Source of the DNA: Hymenobacter guriensis
Lineage (GTDB): Bacteria > Bacteroidota > Bacteroidia > Cytophagales > Hymenobacteraceae
NCBI RefSeq assembly: GCF_015773195.1
Contig: NZ_JADWYK010000005.1
Location: forward strand, 248,001-312,000
Direction: 5' to 3'
DNA length: 64,000 nt
Shown here piece by piece: positions 8,828 to 17,881 of the stretch. Each line of letters begins with the position of its first letter. Within the stretch, counting starts at the first letter, position 1. Both the position numbers and the translations under genes were made by a program. The notes below the pieces were generated by a model, which saw nothing but the letters and a program-made list of their open reading frames with translations, did no database searches and was not told the DNA's origin.

Positions 8828-10772
8828 TTTATTTGCTTTGTGTTTGCGGTGGCGAAAAAGTGGCCTCGCCGCCGGGTTTCGCGCCGCGCTGCTGGCGGGT
8901 TTGCTGGCTTTGCTGCTGGCGGCCCCGGCCCGCGCCCAGATTATCGACGACTCAACCAAGGTGCTCTACGGGCCGCTGACTACGCGCATCGTGCGGGAGC
9001 GGGACGTGCTACGCGACCAAACCGAGGGCACCACGCTCGATACCACCCTCAACACCTTCCACAACCAGCGCTACTGGCTGCCCGATTCGTCGTTTTACCA
9101 GGATCTGGGCAATCTGGGTACGGCCTCGCGCCGCCTGCTCTGGCAGATGCCCACCCAGCTGGGCGCCCGCCTGGGCCGCAACGCCTTCGACCGGTACGCG
9201 CCCAACCCAGCCACCATCCCGTACTACGACACCCGCTCGCCGTTCACCTACTTCCGCTACCAGCAGAGCTCCGTGGGCGAGCAGATTTTTGAGCTTACCC
9301 ACAGCCGCAGCTTCAAGAAGCTGGCCAACGTGGGTATCACCTATAACCGCGTGGCCAGCAACAAAGTCCTGGCCTCTATTCCCCGGAACCAGATGGTGCG
9401 CCACTCCACCATTACGCTGTTTGGCCGCTACCAGACCGAGGATGAGCGGTATCATTTGCTGGCTAACTACCTTATCACCCGGCACGAGGCGGTGGAGCAG
9501 GGCGGCATCCGGCCTCAGGTGGGAGACACTGCCCTGCGCCAGCTGTTCGACTACCGCCTGGAGGAAGTGTGGCTTTCCCAGGCCGTGAACCGCGACAACC
9601 GCGACGACGCCCACCTCACCCAAACCTACCGCCTGCTGAGCAAGGGCCTCACCGCCTACCACACCCTGGACTTCAACCGCCAGCAGAACCGCTACAACGA
9701 CGACGCCATTCCCTACGATGCGGAGGGGCGCATCCGGTATTATTCGCCCGCTACGGCCCGGCGCCAGACCCGCTACGACTCGCTCAAGACCGAAGACCGC
9801 GCCAACTACCGGCAGCTCGATAACACCGTGGGCGTGCTTGGCCACACCAATGCCGTGGACTACCGCCTCTACGGCCGCTACCGCAACGCCCGCCTCGAAA
9901 CCCGCTCTCTGCTGGCCGACGGAACTACGCCTACAACCTCAGAGCGTACCTTCAACCAGGTGTTTCTGGGCGGCACGGCCGCGTTCCGCTACCAGCAGTT
10001 TGCCATTGAAACCGCCGGCGAGTACAAGCTGGCGGATGAATACTGGCTGCGGGCCTCTGCCCGGCTGGGGCCGCTGACGGCCGAAATAGCCAGCACCTCG
10101 TACTCGCCCACGCTCACCCAGCAGCAGTTCGATGGCAACCACTTCCAGTGGAATCATATAGGCCAAGACCAGAAGCCCTTTAACAATACCAAAGTAAACC
10201 AGCTGCTGGTGCGGGCCGAGCGCACGTTTGGGCCGCAGCGCATCCTGGCCGAAGGCGCCGTGGTGAATATTACCAGCTTGGTGTACTACAACGAGCAGGC
10301 TGTACCAGCGCAGCTGGATACTGAGCGGCAGCTGTTCATTGGCCGCCTGCGCCACCGGCTGGTGCTGGGCAAGCTCCGCGCCGACCACGACCTGACCCTG
10401 ACCGGGGGAGGCAACGGGGACGGCCTGCGGATTCCGGCCATTGTGCTCAACAGCCGCGTGGCCTACCAGGGCTACCTGTTCAAGAAGGCGCTGTTCGGGC
10501 AGATCGGGCTGGAAACCTACTTTCAGTCGCGCTGGCGGCCCTACGACTACAGCCCCAGCACCCAGCAGTTTTTCGTGCAGAACAGCTTCACGGCCCGCAG
10601 CTACCCGGTGATGGACGTGTTCGTGAGCGGTGACATCAAGGCCGTCACGTTCTTCCTGAAGCTGGCTTACCTCAACCAGGGCCTGTACCGCAACGGCTAT
10701 TTCACCACGCCCTACTACACCGGCAACCCGCGCAGCTTTCAGTTTGGTCTGCGCTGGAATTTCTTTGATTAA
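8820..10772 (+). CDS. Putative outer-membrane porin (Bacteroidetes Porin_10 type)
   Basis: A protein of about 650 residues with an N-terminal signal peptide (AALLAGLLALLLAAPARAQ) and then many alternating aromatic and polar strands, ending in phenylalanine (GLRWNFFD) as outer-membrane barrels do. The putative porin family of Bacteroidetes has this size and start (KVLYGP after the signal peptide). The start is uncertain: the first usable codon is TTG at 8820, inside the lpxK 3' end, and there is no ATG before the signal peptide. Substrate is unknown. Linkage to lpxK fits an envelope role. Confidence 0.8.
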   Translation: MSDLFALCLRWRKSGLAAGFRAALLAGLLALLLAAPARAQIIDDSTKVLYGPLTTRIVRERDVLRDQTEGTTLDTTLNTFHNQRYWLPDSSFYQDLGNLGTASRRLLWQMPTQLGARLGRNAFDRYAPNPATIPYYDTRSPFTYFRYQQSSVGEQIFELTHSRSFKKLANVGITYNRVASNKVLASIPRNQMVRHSTITLFGRYQTEDERYHLLANYLITRHEAVEQGGIRPQVGDTALRQLFDYRLEEVWLSQAVNRDNRDDAHLTQTYRLLSKGLTAYHTLDFNRQQNRYNDDAIPYDAEGRIRYYSPATARRQTRYDSLKTEDRANYRQLDNTVGVLGHTNAVDYRLYGRYRNARLETRSLLADGTTPTTSERTFNQVFLGGTAAFRYQQFAIETAGEYKLADEYWLRASARLGPLTAEIASTSYSPTLTQQQFDGNHFQWNHIGQDQKPFNNTKVNQLLVRAERTFGPQRILAEGAVVNITSLVYYNEQAVPAQLDTERQLFIGRLRHRLVLGKLRADHDLTLTGGGNGDGLRIPAIVLNSRVAYQGYLFKKALFGQIGLETYFQSRWRPYDYSPSTQQFFVQNSFTARSYPVMDVFVSGDIKAVTFFLKLAYLNQGLYRNGYFTTPYYTGNPRSFQFGLRWNFFD

Positions 10773-10828
10773 CTAATTAGCTGATACGCTCTTTAGCAAA
10801 GCGTATGGAAAGCTGCTCTTGAACTACT

Positions 10829-11470
10829 ATGACGGATTATTCGGCGCCCCAGCCTTCAGAGGAAGAAGCTCAAAAACGCGAGAAAACCATCCTTAAGCTT
10901 AAGCTGAACACCGACCCGCGCTGGGTGGATATAGCCAGCAAAAACATTGAGGATATCCTCGTCGACCATGCCTACTGTGAGCAGAAGGCGGCCAGTACCG
11001 GTATCAGCTTGATTGTAAAATATCCGGAGAAAACGCGCCTGGTAGACGAGCTGACGGAACTGGTAGCCGAGGAGTGGGCTCACTTCGAGCGGGTGCTGCA
11101 GGAGCTGCGCAAGCGCGGCCACCAGCTGGGCCGCCCCCGCCGCGACGAATACGTGGTGCAGCTGATGGCCCACGTGCGCAAAGGCGGCCAGCGCGAGCGG
11201 CAGCTCATGGACCAGCTGCTGGTGTCGGCGCTGATTGAGGCCCGCAGCTGTGAGCGGTTCAAGCTGCTCTGGAAACACATTCCCGACCCCGACCTCAGCA
11301 AGTTCTACTACGAGCTGATGGTGTCGGAAGCCGGGCATTTCGTAGCGTACGTGGATTTGGCCAAGGAATACTGCGACGCCCGCGAAGTGGATGCCCGCCT
11401 CCAGGAGCTGCTTGAAATTGAGGGCAACATCGTGACTAATCTGCCCGTGCGCGACGACCGGATGCACTAG
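10829..11470 (+). CDS. miaE: tRNA-(ms2io6A)-hydroxylase MiaE
   Basis: MiaE is a non-haem di-iron monooxygenase that hydroxylates the isopentenyl group of ms2i6A37 in tRNA. The 213-residue protein is all-helical, with the ferritin-like iron ligands visible in EEWAHFERVL, EARSCERF and SEAGHFVAY. It acts on the product of MiaB (239-1699). The ATG at 10829 is preceded by a small inverted repeat (ATACGCT, about 10784-10807). A rho-independent terminator follows at 11552. Confidence 0.93.
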   Translation: MTDYSAPQPSEEEAQKREKTILKLKLNTDPRWVDIASKNIEDILVDHAYCEQKAASTGISLIVKYPEKTRLVDELTELVAEEWAHFERVLQELRKRGHQLGRPRRDEYVVQLMAHVRKGGQRERQLMDQLLVSALIEARSCERFKLLWKHIPDPDLSKFYYELMVSEAGHFVAYVDLAKEYCDAREVDARLQELLEIEGNIVTNLPVRDDRMH

Positions 11471-11551
11471 CGGTGAAGTGAGTGACGCGTCGGTGCGAGG
11501 CGGCGCCGCAGCAATCCATCCTGTATTGCACCAGACCAGTTATAAAACCAG

Positions 11552-11589
11552 AAAAGCCACTGCCGTTTGTACTGACGACAGAGGCTTTT
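11552..11589 (+). terminator. Terminator-like hairpin downstream of miaE
   Basis: AAAAGCC and GGCTTTT arms enclose a partly paired 24-base loop and end in a T-run, 80 bases after the miaE stop. The block that follows resembles one at 21020-21070. Confidence 0.6.
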
Positions 11590-11616
11590 CACCATTTCAG
11601 AACTTTACACGTTGCT

Positions 11617-11633
11617 CAGGACGGATTGTTTCG
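11617..11633. repeat. CAGGACGGATTG block, copy 1
   Basis: This 17-mer recurs with one mismatch at 21054-21070. Both copies follow a terminator whose descending arm continues as GGCTTTTCAC, so the shared region is longer than the 17-mer. No function is evident. Confidence 0.45.
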
Positions 11634-11660
11634 ACTCCACCTCGCACCGACGCGTTCAAA

Positions 11661-11701
11661 CCTGTTACCTGTTACCTGTTACCTGTTACCTGTTACCTGT
11701 T
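11661..11701. repeat. Heptanucleotide tandem repeat (CCTGTTA, five copies plus a partial)
   Basis: Five exact CCTGTTA units from 11661 to 11695 are followed by CCTGTT. The array overlaps the 3' end of the GH2 gene and encodes its last residues and stop on the other strand. A change in copy number would shift the reading frame there. Confidence 0.9.
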
Positions 11702-13520
11702 CACCATCCCCCTTTGAAGAAAGCAGGCCCGCCGGCACCGACAGCGCGCCCGTGTGCGGGTCGATAACGCCGTTACGTTCGTCCTCAATGTTGGTGGCCT
11801 GGGTGTAAACGTCGCCGGCAATATCGCGCCGGCGCAGTTCCTGCTTGAACTGACGGATGCGCTCCGTGCGCTCTTCTCCGGCCTGGGGGCCGCCGTAGTC
11901 GGCAAAGCCGAAGCCGCCCCACTCACTCACGATCAGGGGCTTCTGACGACGGTAAAAGAACGGGTCGCCCACCACCAGTGGGAAAGCGGCCGTACCAATC
12001 ATTTCGCCCTCCACCAGCCGGTCGAGCAACTCCTGCCAGCGCGGCAGGTCGGGGGTGTAGAGGTGGGCCGTGAGTAAATCGGACTTCAGGCGGCCCTCCT
12101 GCGAAATGTGCTGCCAGCCGTCGTTGTCCACCACCAGAAACTGCGGATGCTCGATCTGCATGTAGTGGTACATGTCGATGATGTAGCGCCGGGTTTCGGG
12201 GTTGGTGGCAATGTCCTGGCAGCCCCAGTCCTCGTTGTAGAGGCTCCAGATAACCACCGAGGGGTGCGACTGAATAAGGGCCAGCATGCGCAGCAGCTCG
12301 GCGCGGTGATTTTCGCGGCTGCGCGGGGTGGAGGAGTGGGGGCTCGGCACTTCTACCCACAAGAGCAGACCCAGCTCGTCGGCCAGGTTGTAGATACGCG
12401 GGTCGACGCCCGCAATGTGCACCCGCACGAGGTTGCAGCCCAGCTCGAGCATGGCGTGCATGTGCAGGCGCATTTCCTCGTAGGTGGCCGTGCCGGGCTG
12501 GTAGAGGATGCCGTCGAGGTAGGTAGGTTCGTTGTTGAGGTACACGTGCCGCCCTCTGGATTCCACTTTGCGCAGCCCGAAATGCGTTTCAATCTGAGCG
12601 GTATATCCTTCGGAGTCGATGAGCTGAGCCACCAGCCGGTAAAGGTTGGGCATGCCCGGCCCCCAGAGTTTTGCCCCGGGCAGCTCCATCACCATGCGTT
12701 GCTGGCGCTGGCCCGCCTCCAGGCGCAGCTCAAACTCCGACACGGCCAGGGGCTGCGGGGCCGGCTCGTTGGTGGAGAAGACCTGCAGGCGTACAGTATA
12801 CACGCCGGGGTCGTGAATTCGGGTGGTCATATTGAAGCGTACCAGCCGGTCTTCAATCACGCTTTCCACGCCCACGCGGGTGCGAAGACGGTTGCGCTCC
12901 ACCATTTCCAGCCACACCGAGCGCACGGCCCCGGTGTGCGTCTGGTACCAGATGCCGCCGCGCTTGTACACGTGCGACTCCTGCTTGCCGCGGGGCGTTT
13001 CGGCGTCCATGGTATCGGCAATGCGCACGGTGATGCGGTTGATAGGGCGCAGGTACTCGTTGCGCAACTCAAAGGAAAACGACGTGTACTCACCGTAGTG
13101 AATGTCCTCACCCTCAATTGTGCGCAGCAGATGCCCGTTGAGCCATACCTGGGTTTCATAGCCGCAGGCCCCAAACGTGAGCTGGAACAGGCTGTGGTCG
13201 TCGCCCCGCTCGGGTAAAGGAAATTCCCGCTCATACCAGGCCACTACCTTGTCCTGCCACCGGGAAGTTGGCTGGCCGGGCTCCCGGGTTTGGTCCATGT
13301 GCTCCTCCACCGAGCCGGGCCAGTTGGCTACGTGCTCGTACTGGTGGCTGACGTACCAGGCATCGCGCAGGCCCACATCATCAGGGTCCAGGGCAAAGCG
13401 CCATTCCCCGTCGAGCAGCAGGTAGTTGTTGGAGCGCAACACGGCCCGCGGGAGCGGGTTCGTCGTGCGCAGGTCGCCATTGGTAGCCGAAAAACCGTAG
13501 TTAGGTTGCGTGGAATTCAT
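11679..13520 (-). CDS. Glycoside hydrolase family 2 protein
   Basis: A 613-residue GH2-type enzyme (beta-galactosidase, glucuronidase or mannosidase group). It has the N-terminal jelly-roll sugar-binding domain (about 30-200), an immunoglobulin-like domain (about 200-300) and a TIM barrel. The proton donor is the glutamate in WSLYNEDWG, and the likely nucleophile is the glutamate in IVSEWGGFGF. There is no signal peptide, so it looks cytoplasmic, although it could belong to a longer degradation pathway outside the window. The C-terminus (GEQVTGNR) is translated from the heptamer array at 11661-11701, so the natural end may once have been different. Substrate cannot be told from sequence alone. 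Confidence 0.9.
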   Translation of the reverse strand: MNSTQPNYGFSATNGDLRTTNPLPRAVLRSNNYLLLDGEWRFALDPDDVGLRDAWYVSHQYEHVANWPGSVEEHMDQTREPGQPTSRWQDKVVAWYEREFPLPERGDDHSLFQLTFGACGYETQVWLNGHLLRTIEGEDIHYGEYTSFSFELRNEYLRPINRITVRIADTMDAETPRGKQESHVYKRGGIWYQTHTGAVRSVWLEMVERNRLRTRVGVESVIEDRLVRFNMTTRIHDPGVYTVRLQVFSTNEPAPQPLAVSEFELRLEAGQRQQRMVMELPGAKLWGPGMPNLYRLVAQLIDSEGYTAQIETHFGLRKVESRGRHVYLNNEPTYLDGILYQPGTATYEEMRLHMHAMLELGCNLVRVHIAGVDPRIYNLADELGLLLWVEVPSPHSSTPRSRENHRAELLRMLALIQSHPSVVIWSLYNEDWGCQDIATNPETRRYIIDMYHYMQIEHPQFLVVDNDGWQHISQEGRLKSDLLTAHLYTPDLPRWQELLDRLVEGEMIGTAAFPLVVGDPFFYRRQKPLIVSEWGGFGFADYGGPQAGEERTERIRQFKQELRRRDIAGDVYTQATNIEDERNGVIDPHTGALSVPAGLLSSKGDGEQVTGNR

Positions 13521-13625
13521 GAAAGCGCCGGTAGGTTAGGGCTTACAAACGGGAATTTGGGCGTTACGGATGCCATCTGTTTCAATTCTGCATAGCCCAC
13601 CTGAATAGCCCGTGCCATCAACAAA

Positions 13626-14000
13626 TTAATACGCGTTGCGCTCCAGCCTAATAGTATCAGTAAATATGGTGTTGACTCTCCGATAGCCACCCTCAATATA
13701 CTCTTTGCGGGAAGCTACTGTAGAACCGCTTTCGAATTTGGCAATGACAGAATAAGCGTTTTCACCGGGGCTTTTAAAAATGACGTTTGTTTGCTCTCCC
13801 TGCTGAAGCCCCTTCACCTCTATACTGCCTCGTTCATGCTTTAATGTAAGGAGCTTTATAGGTCTCTTTGATTGATTCTTTACTATTACACAGACGTAGC
13901 CTTCAGGAATAGGCTTACTGCCGAGCCTTTTTGAGAGAAAAGTGCTGGCTAACACGCCGAAAATGATGCCGGCCAATACACTGAGAATAACTTTTCTCAT
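13626..14000 (-). CDS. Small membrane-anchored protein, unknown
   Basis: A 124-residue protein with one N-terminal hydrophobic segment (VILSVLAGIIFGVLASTF), then a short domain rich in beta-type residues. Base composition is visibly more AT-rich than the neighbours, which suggests recent transfer or relaxed constraint. It stands alone between the GH2 gene and the AsnB-like secreted gene. No family is recognised. Confidence 0.6.
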   Translation of the reverse strand: MRKVILSVLAGIIFGVLASTFLSKRLGSKPIPEGYVCVIVKNQSKRPIKLLTLKHERGSIEVKGLQQGEQTNVIFKSPGENAYSVIAKFESGSTVASRKEYIEGGYRRVNTIFTDTIRLERNAY

Positions 14001-14074
14001 AAGGATACCTAGCCCACGAGGATTCGAGAACTTACATGCGTCGGATGCTAAATGATTTCCGAAATATGTCCGGC

Positions 14075-15346
14075 TTAGGTCTTCTGCTTTTTCTTTTTAG
14101 CGGCCGGGAAGAGCACGTTATTTAGAATGAGGCGGTAGCCGGGGGAGTTGGGGTGCAGGGCCAGGTCGGTGGGCTCTTCTTCTACTAAGTGTTGGTAGTC
14201 TTCGGGGTCGTGGCCGCCGTAGAACGTCCAGGTGCCTTTGCCCAGCGTGCCGTGCATGTAGCGCACCTCGCCCGAGGCCTTGTTGTCGCCCATTATTACC
14301 ACGTCGGACTTGATGAGCTGCTTGCGGAAGGCCGTGGTCTGACCCATAAAGCCCTTGATGGTTTTCTCGTGGTCCTGGGTGAGCATGGTAGGCACCGGGT
14401 CGTACTTGGCCGAGAACGTGAACAGCTGGAAATAGTCGTTGTCTTCGTACACCCCGCGCTCCTGGGGCTGCATGTCAATGTTGGAGTACTCGTACTGGTA
14501 TGGGTCGCGCACGAGTTGAAAGTCCTTGAAAGCCAGGGTGCGGTTGAAGTTGAGCTTGCTCTGGGCCTGGGGGTCGGACGGGTCACCGTCGTACATGCTT
14601 TCCACCATGTCAATGCCCAGGCCGGCCAGGGCAATGTCGTAGGTGTCGGTGGCCCCGCACATGGCAAACATGAAGCCGCCGCCGGCCACGAACTCCTGCA
14701 TGCGCGTGACCACGGCGCCCTTCATCTGGCTTACTTTGGCAAAGCCATTGCGCTTGGCTGCCGCCTCCGAGTCGCGCTGCTGCTGCTGGTACCAGGGGCG
14801 GTTGCGGTAGGAGGCGAAGAACTTGCCGTACTCGCCCGTAAAGTCCTCGTGGTGAATGTGCAGCCAGTCGTACTTGGGCAGGTCGCCGTGCAGCACTTCG
14901 TCGTCGTAGATCTGGGTGTAGGGAATTTCGGCGTAGGTAAGCACCATCGTCACGGCATCGTCCCAGGGCTGCTTGCCCTTGGGCGTGTACACCGCAATCT
15001 TGGGCACTTTCTCCAGCTTCATGATGTCCATGTTGGCGTTGGGGTCGGCTATTTCCTGCAGCACGCTGCTGTACTGGGCTTCCGAAATCACCTGGTAGCT
15101 CACGCCCCGCACGGCCAGCTCATTTTCCAGGCCCTCCACGCCGTTGCAGGCAAAGGCCCCGCCGCGGTAATTCAGCAGCCAGTCTACCTCTACTTGCCGG
15201 GTGAGCAGCCAGAAGGCAATGCCATAGGCCTTGAGGTGCTCCTTCTGGGTCTGATCCATGGGAATGAGCACGCGGTTGGCCCGCGCCGCCAGCGGCAACA
15301 GGGTCAGCAGCAAGCCCACAAACAGAAAAAACGACTTCCGCATCAT
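14075..15346 (-). CDS. Secreted protein annotated as asparagine synthetase B-like in Bacteroidetes
   Basis: A 423-residue protein with a clear signal peptide (KSFFLFVGLLLTLLPLAARA). Homologues in Bacteroidetes are often labelled asparagine synthetase B, but I see neither an N-terminal catalytic cysteine nor the ATP pyrophosphatase loop, so that name is doubtful. Motifs such as AMCGATDTYDIAL and FYGGHDPEDYQH suggest a glutamine-amidotransferase-like or related fold. The frame runs to 15475, but that part overlaps the start of the divergent permease gene; the tandem ATGs at 15346 and 15343 lie just before the signal peptide and 30 bases after a -7 box. A lysine-rich tail ends the protein. Confidence 0.75.
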   Translation of the reverse strand: MMRKSFFLFVGLLLTLLPLAARANRVLIPMDQTQKEHLKAYGIAFWLLTRQVEVDWLLNYRGGAFACNGVEGLENELAVRGVSYQVISEAQYSSVLQEIADPNANMDIMKLEKVPKIAVYTPKGKQPWDDAVTMVLTYAEIPYTQIYDDEVLHGDLPKYDWLHIHHEDFTGEYGKFFASYRNRPWYQQQQRDSEAAAKRNGFAKVSQMKGAVVTRMQEFVAGGGFMFAMCGATDTYDIALAGLGIDMVESMYDGDPSDPQAQSKLNFNRTLAFKDFQLVRDPYQYEYSNIDMQPQERGVYEDNDYFQLFTFSAKYDPVPTMLTQDHEKTIKGFMGQTTAFRKQLIKSDVVIMGDNKASGEVRYMHGTLGKGTWTFYGGHDPEDYQHLVEEEPTDLALHPNSPGYRLILNNVLFPAAKKKKQKT

Positions 15347-15375
15347 GTACGATATCCGTAAAAAACCAACGTAAG

Positions 15376-15383
15376 CAAATGTA
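15376..15383 (-). promoter_or_regulatory. TAnnTTTG -7 box upstream of the AsnB-like gene
   Basis: TACATTTG on the minus strand, 30 bases before the ATG at 15346. It supports the shorter start and places a promoter in the intergenic region shared with the divergent permease gene. Confidence 0.5.
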
Positions 15384-15469
15384 CCAAAACCAGCGGGAGT
15401 CCGCCCGAAAGCGGTTACCTTGCGGCGCCCGCCCCACGTGGGGCAGGCACCAATTTCAGGGTCTGAGGT

Positions 15470-16708
15470 ATGCACTTGCTAGAAAACATTCGGGAAGCGT
15501 TCCGTTCCATTCACAGTAATCTGCTGCGCACGGTGCTCACGGGCCTGATTGTGAGCATTGGCATTATGGCGCTGGTAGGTATTCTCACGGCTATTGATGC
15601 CATGAAGAACTCCCTGAACCAGACCTTCGCCAGCCTGGGCGCCAACTCCTTTGAAATGACGGCCAAGGGCTACAGCAACCGCTTCCGGCAGGGCGGCCGC
15701 CGGGAGCGCACCTACCCACCCATCAGCTACCTGCAGGCCCAGCAGTACAAGGAGCAGCTCGGCGACGATGCCAAGGTGGGCCTCTCCGCCTTTATTGCGG
15801 GCGCTACGGAGGTGAAAGCCAACGGGGAGAAAACCAACCCGAACATGAACGTGGTGGCCGGCGACGAAAACTACCTGCTGATTCAGAACTACGAGCTGGG
15901 CAGCGGCCGGAGCTTTTCGCAGACGGAGCTGGATAATGGCGCCAACGTAGCCATTGTGGGCAGTGAAATCAAGGACAAGCTGTTTCCCAGCCAGAATCCC
16001 GTCGACCAGTACGTGTATTTCCTGGGGCGCCGGTTTCAGGTGGTGGGCGTTTTTGAGAAAAGCGGCCCCACCATGGGCGGGGGCGGCGCCGACCGCACCA
16101 TCCTGATTCCGCTGGAAACCGGCAACCAGATGCCCCGCCAGCAAGCTCTCACCTACGACGTGAAAACGGCCGTGGAAAAGCCCGAAAACCTGACCTACGT
16201 AACAGGGCAGGCCACCGGCATCATGCGCGCCGTGCGCCACGACGAGCTGGGCCAGGAAGACTCCTTTGACCTGGAGCGCTCCGACTCCCTGGCCGCCAAG
16301 CTGGACAGCCTCTCTGGGGGGATGAAAGTGGGCGGTTTCCTGGTAGGCTTTATCACCCTGCTCGGCGCCAGCATTGCCCTCATGAACATTATGATGGTAT
16401 CCGTCACGGAGCGCACCCGGGAAATTGGGGTGCGCAAGGCCCTGGGCGCTACGGCCCTGCAAATCCGTCAGCAGTTCCTGATCGAGGCCATTGTGATTTG
16501 CATCATGGGTGGGCTGTTCGGTATCCTGCTGGGCGTGGCTATGGGCAACGGCGTGTCGTTGTTTGTGGGCAGCGGCGGCTTCGTGGTGCCCTGGCTCTGG
16601 ATGACGATGGGCCTGATTATCTGCGTAACGGTGGGCCTGGCCTCGGGCTACTACCCCGCCAGCAAAGCCGCCGCCCTCGACCCCATCGAAAGCCTGCGCT
16701 ACGAGTAG
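15470..16708 (+). CDS. MacB-like ABC transporter permease
   Basis: A 412-residue permease with the MacB/FtsX architecture: an N-terminal membrane helix ([20 protein letters not shown]), a large periplasmic domain (about residues 50-270) and three C-terminal helices. The family signature [17 protein letters not shown] lies after the second helix. Such permeases export peptides or lipoproteins, or act as mechanotransmitters, together with an ATPase. No ATPase gene is adjacent, so it must work with one encoded elsewhere. It is divergent from the AsnB-like gene. Confidence 0.88.
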   Translation: MHLLENIREAFRSIHSNLLRTVLTGLIVSIGIMALVGILTAIDAMKNSLNQTFASLGANSFEMTAKGYSNRFRQGGRRERTYPPISYLQAQQYKEQLGDDAKVGLSAFIAGATEVKANGEKTNPNMNVVAGDENYLLIQNYELGSGRSFSQTELDNGANVAIVGSEIKDKLFPSQNPVDQYVYFLGRRFQVVGVFEKSGPTMGGGGADRTILIPLETGNQMPRQQALTYDVKTAVEKPENLTYVTGQATGIMRAVRHDELGQEDSFDLERSDSLAAKLDSLSGGMKVGGFLVGFITLLGASIALMNIMMVSVTERTREIGVRKALGATALQIRQQFLIEAIVICIMGGLFGILLGVAMGNGVSLFVGSGGFVVPWLWMTMGLIICVTVGLASGYYPASKAAALDPIESLRYE

Positions 16709-16938
16709 GAGAGAAGCGGCGCCTAGGAAACCGAACCGTGCAGAATGGAAATAGCGCGTCCCTGGCCTTATCGATGACGGGTTGGGAACAGCTGGCTTAT
16801 GCGTTTTCGGGCAGCAGCTAAGTGGCAAGGCAGAGCACCATCAGCGCAAACTGCAAGCGCCGTGCTGCTTTTCTCAGACTGCCGACAACTGCAGGTTGGC
16901 ACGTAGGTATGAGCCGGAGAGCGGCTGCCCCGGCGCCG

Positions 16939-17877
16939 TTAGCTGGCCGGTGGCTGCAGGAAGTCCAGGACGGCTGCCAGCACCTGCGCCGGCTGCTCCT
17001 CGAACATATAGTGCCCGCTGTCTAAGATCCCGACGACCCGGACGTCTTCGGCCATATAAGGCAAACTCATTTGCAGGTAGCTGTACGACACGTGGCTGCC
17101 GATACCCAGCACCGGCATGGTAAGGCGCGCGTAGGTGCCAGCATCGGCTATATCCTGGGCCAGTGCCTGATACCAGGCGTTTGAGGCGCGGATGTTCTCG
17201 GGCTGGTTGTAGACGGCCGCGTACACTGCCCGGTCGAAGGCCGACATGCGGCTCTCGTCCAGCATCACGTAGCGAAAGAGGTGCTCCAGCAGATACTCAA
17301 ACCGCCCGGCCAGCAGCTGCTCGGGCAAATCCTTCACCTGATTGAAGGCCATCTACCAGAGGTAGGGCTGCTGTCCGTTCATCTTATCGGTAAAGGAGCC
17401 GGGGGCTGGTAGCAGCGGCATCTGCCGCAGACCTTCACTGGGGTGCGCCCCATCGGCCAGTATAAGCTTATGGGTGGCCTGCGGATAATTAAACCCGAAG
17501 CTGCTGGCCACCATACCGCCGATGTCGTGCCCCAGGATCGAGGCTTTCGTCACGCCCAGGTGGCGCAGCAGTTCGTAGATGTCCTGGGCCATGGTCTTCT
17601 TGTCGTAGCCCGCGGCGGGCTTCTCAGAACTGCCCATGCCGCGAATATCAACGATGATAACCCGGTAATGCCGGGCCAGCCCGGCGGCAATGGGGTGGTA
17701 GGAGTACCAGGTTTGCGGCCAGCCCGGCAGGCACACCAGCACCGGGCCACTCCCGTCCTCTACGTAGTGGAGCCGCACACCGTTAACGGTGGCGTAGTGG
17801 TCAGTGAAGCCGGGCAGGCGTCGGAGCAGCGCCTCGTCGGAGTAGGAGGCCGGAAACAGGGAAGAAACGGGTTGCAC
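16939..17877 (-). pseudogene. Alpha/beta hydrolase (epoxide hydrolase-like) with in-frame TAG
   Basis: Two open frames in the same phase, 17353-17877 and 16939-17352, together make one alpha/beta hydrolase of 312 codons. They are separated by a single TAG at 17353-17355, between PYLW and MAFNQVKDLPEQLLAG. The first part has the nucleophile elbow GHDIGG with aspartate, typical of epoxide hydrolases and dehalogenases, and the oxyanion motif GWPQTW. The second part has the histidine in GHYMFEEQP. Aromatic residues are usual at the stop position, so TGG to TAG is the simplest event. As read, the product lacks the cap and the catalytic histidine. The GTG start lies four bases after the stop of the upstream reductase gene, so the two are an operon. 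Confidence 0.85.
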
Positions 17878-17881
17878 AGGC

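Noticed and set aside
11661..11701. Heptamer array as a CRISPR-like array
   Set aside because: Units are 7 bases with no spacers and no cas genes nearby.
14075..15346. True asparagine synthetase
   Set aside because: It is a secreted protein and I see neither the N-terminal cysteine nor the ATP-binding loop of AsnB; the name is a carry-over from family labels.
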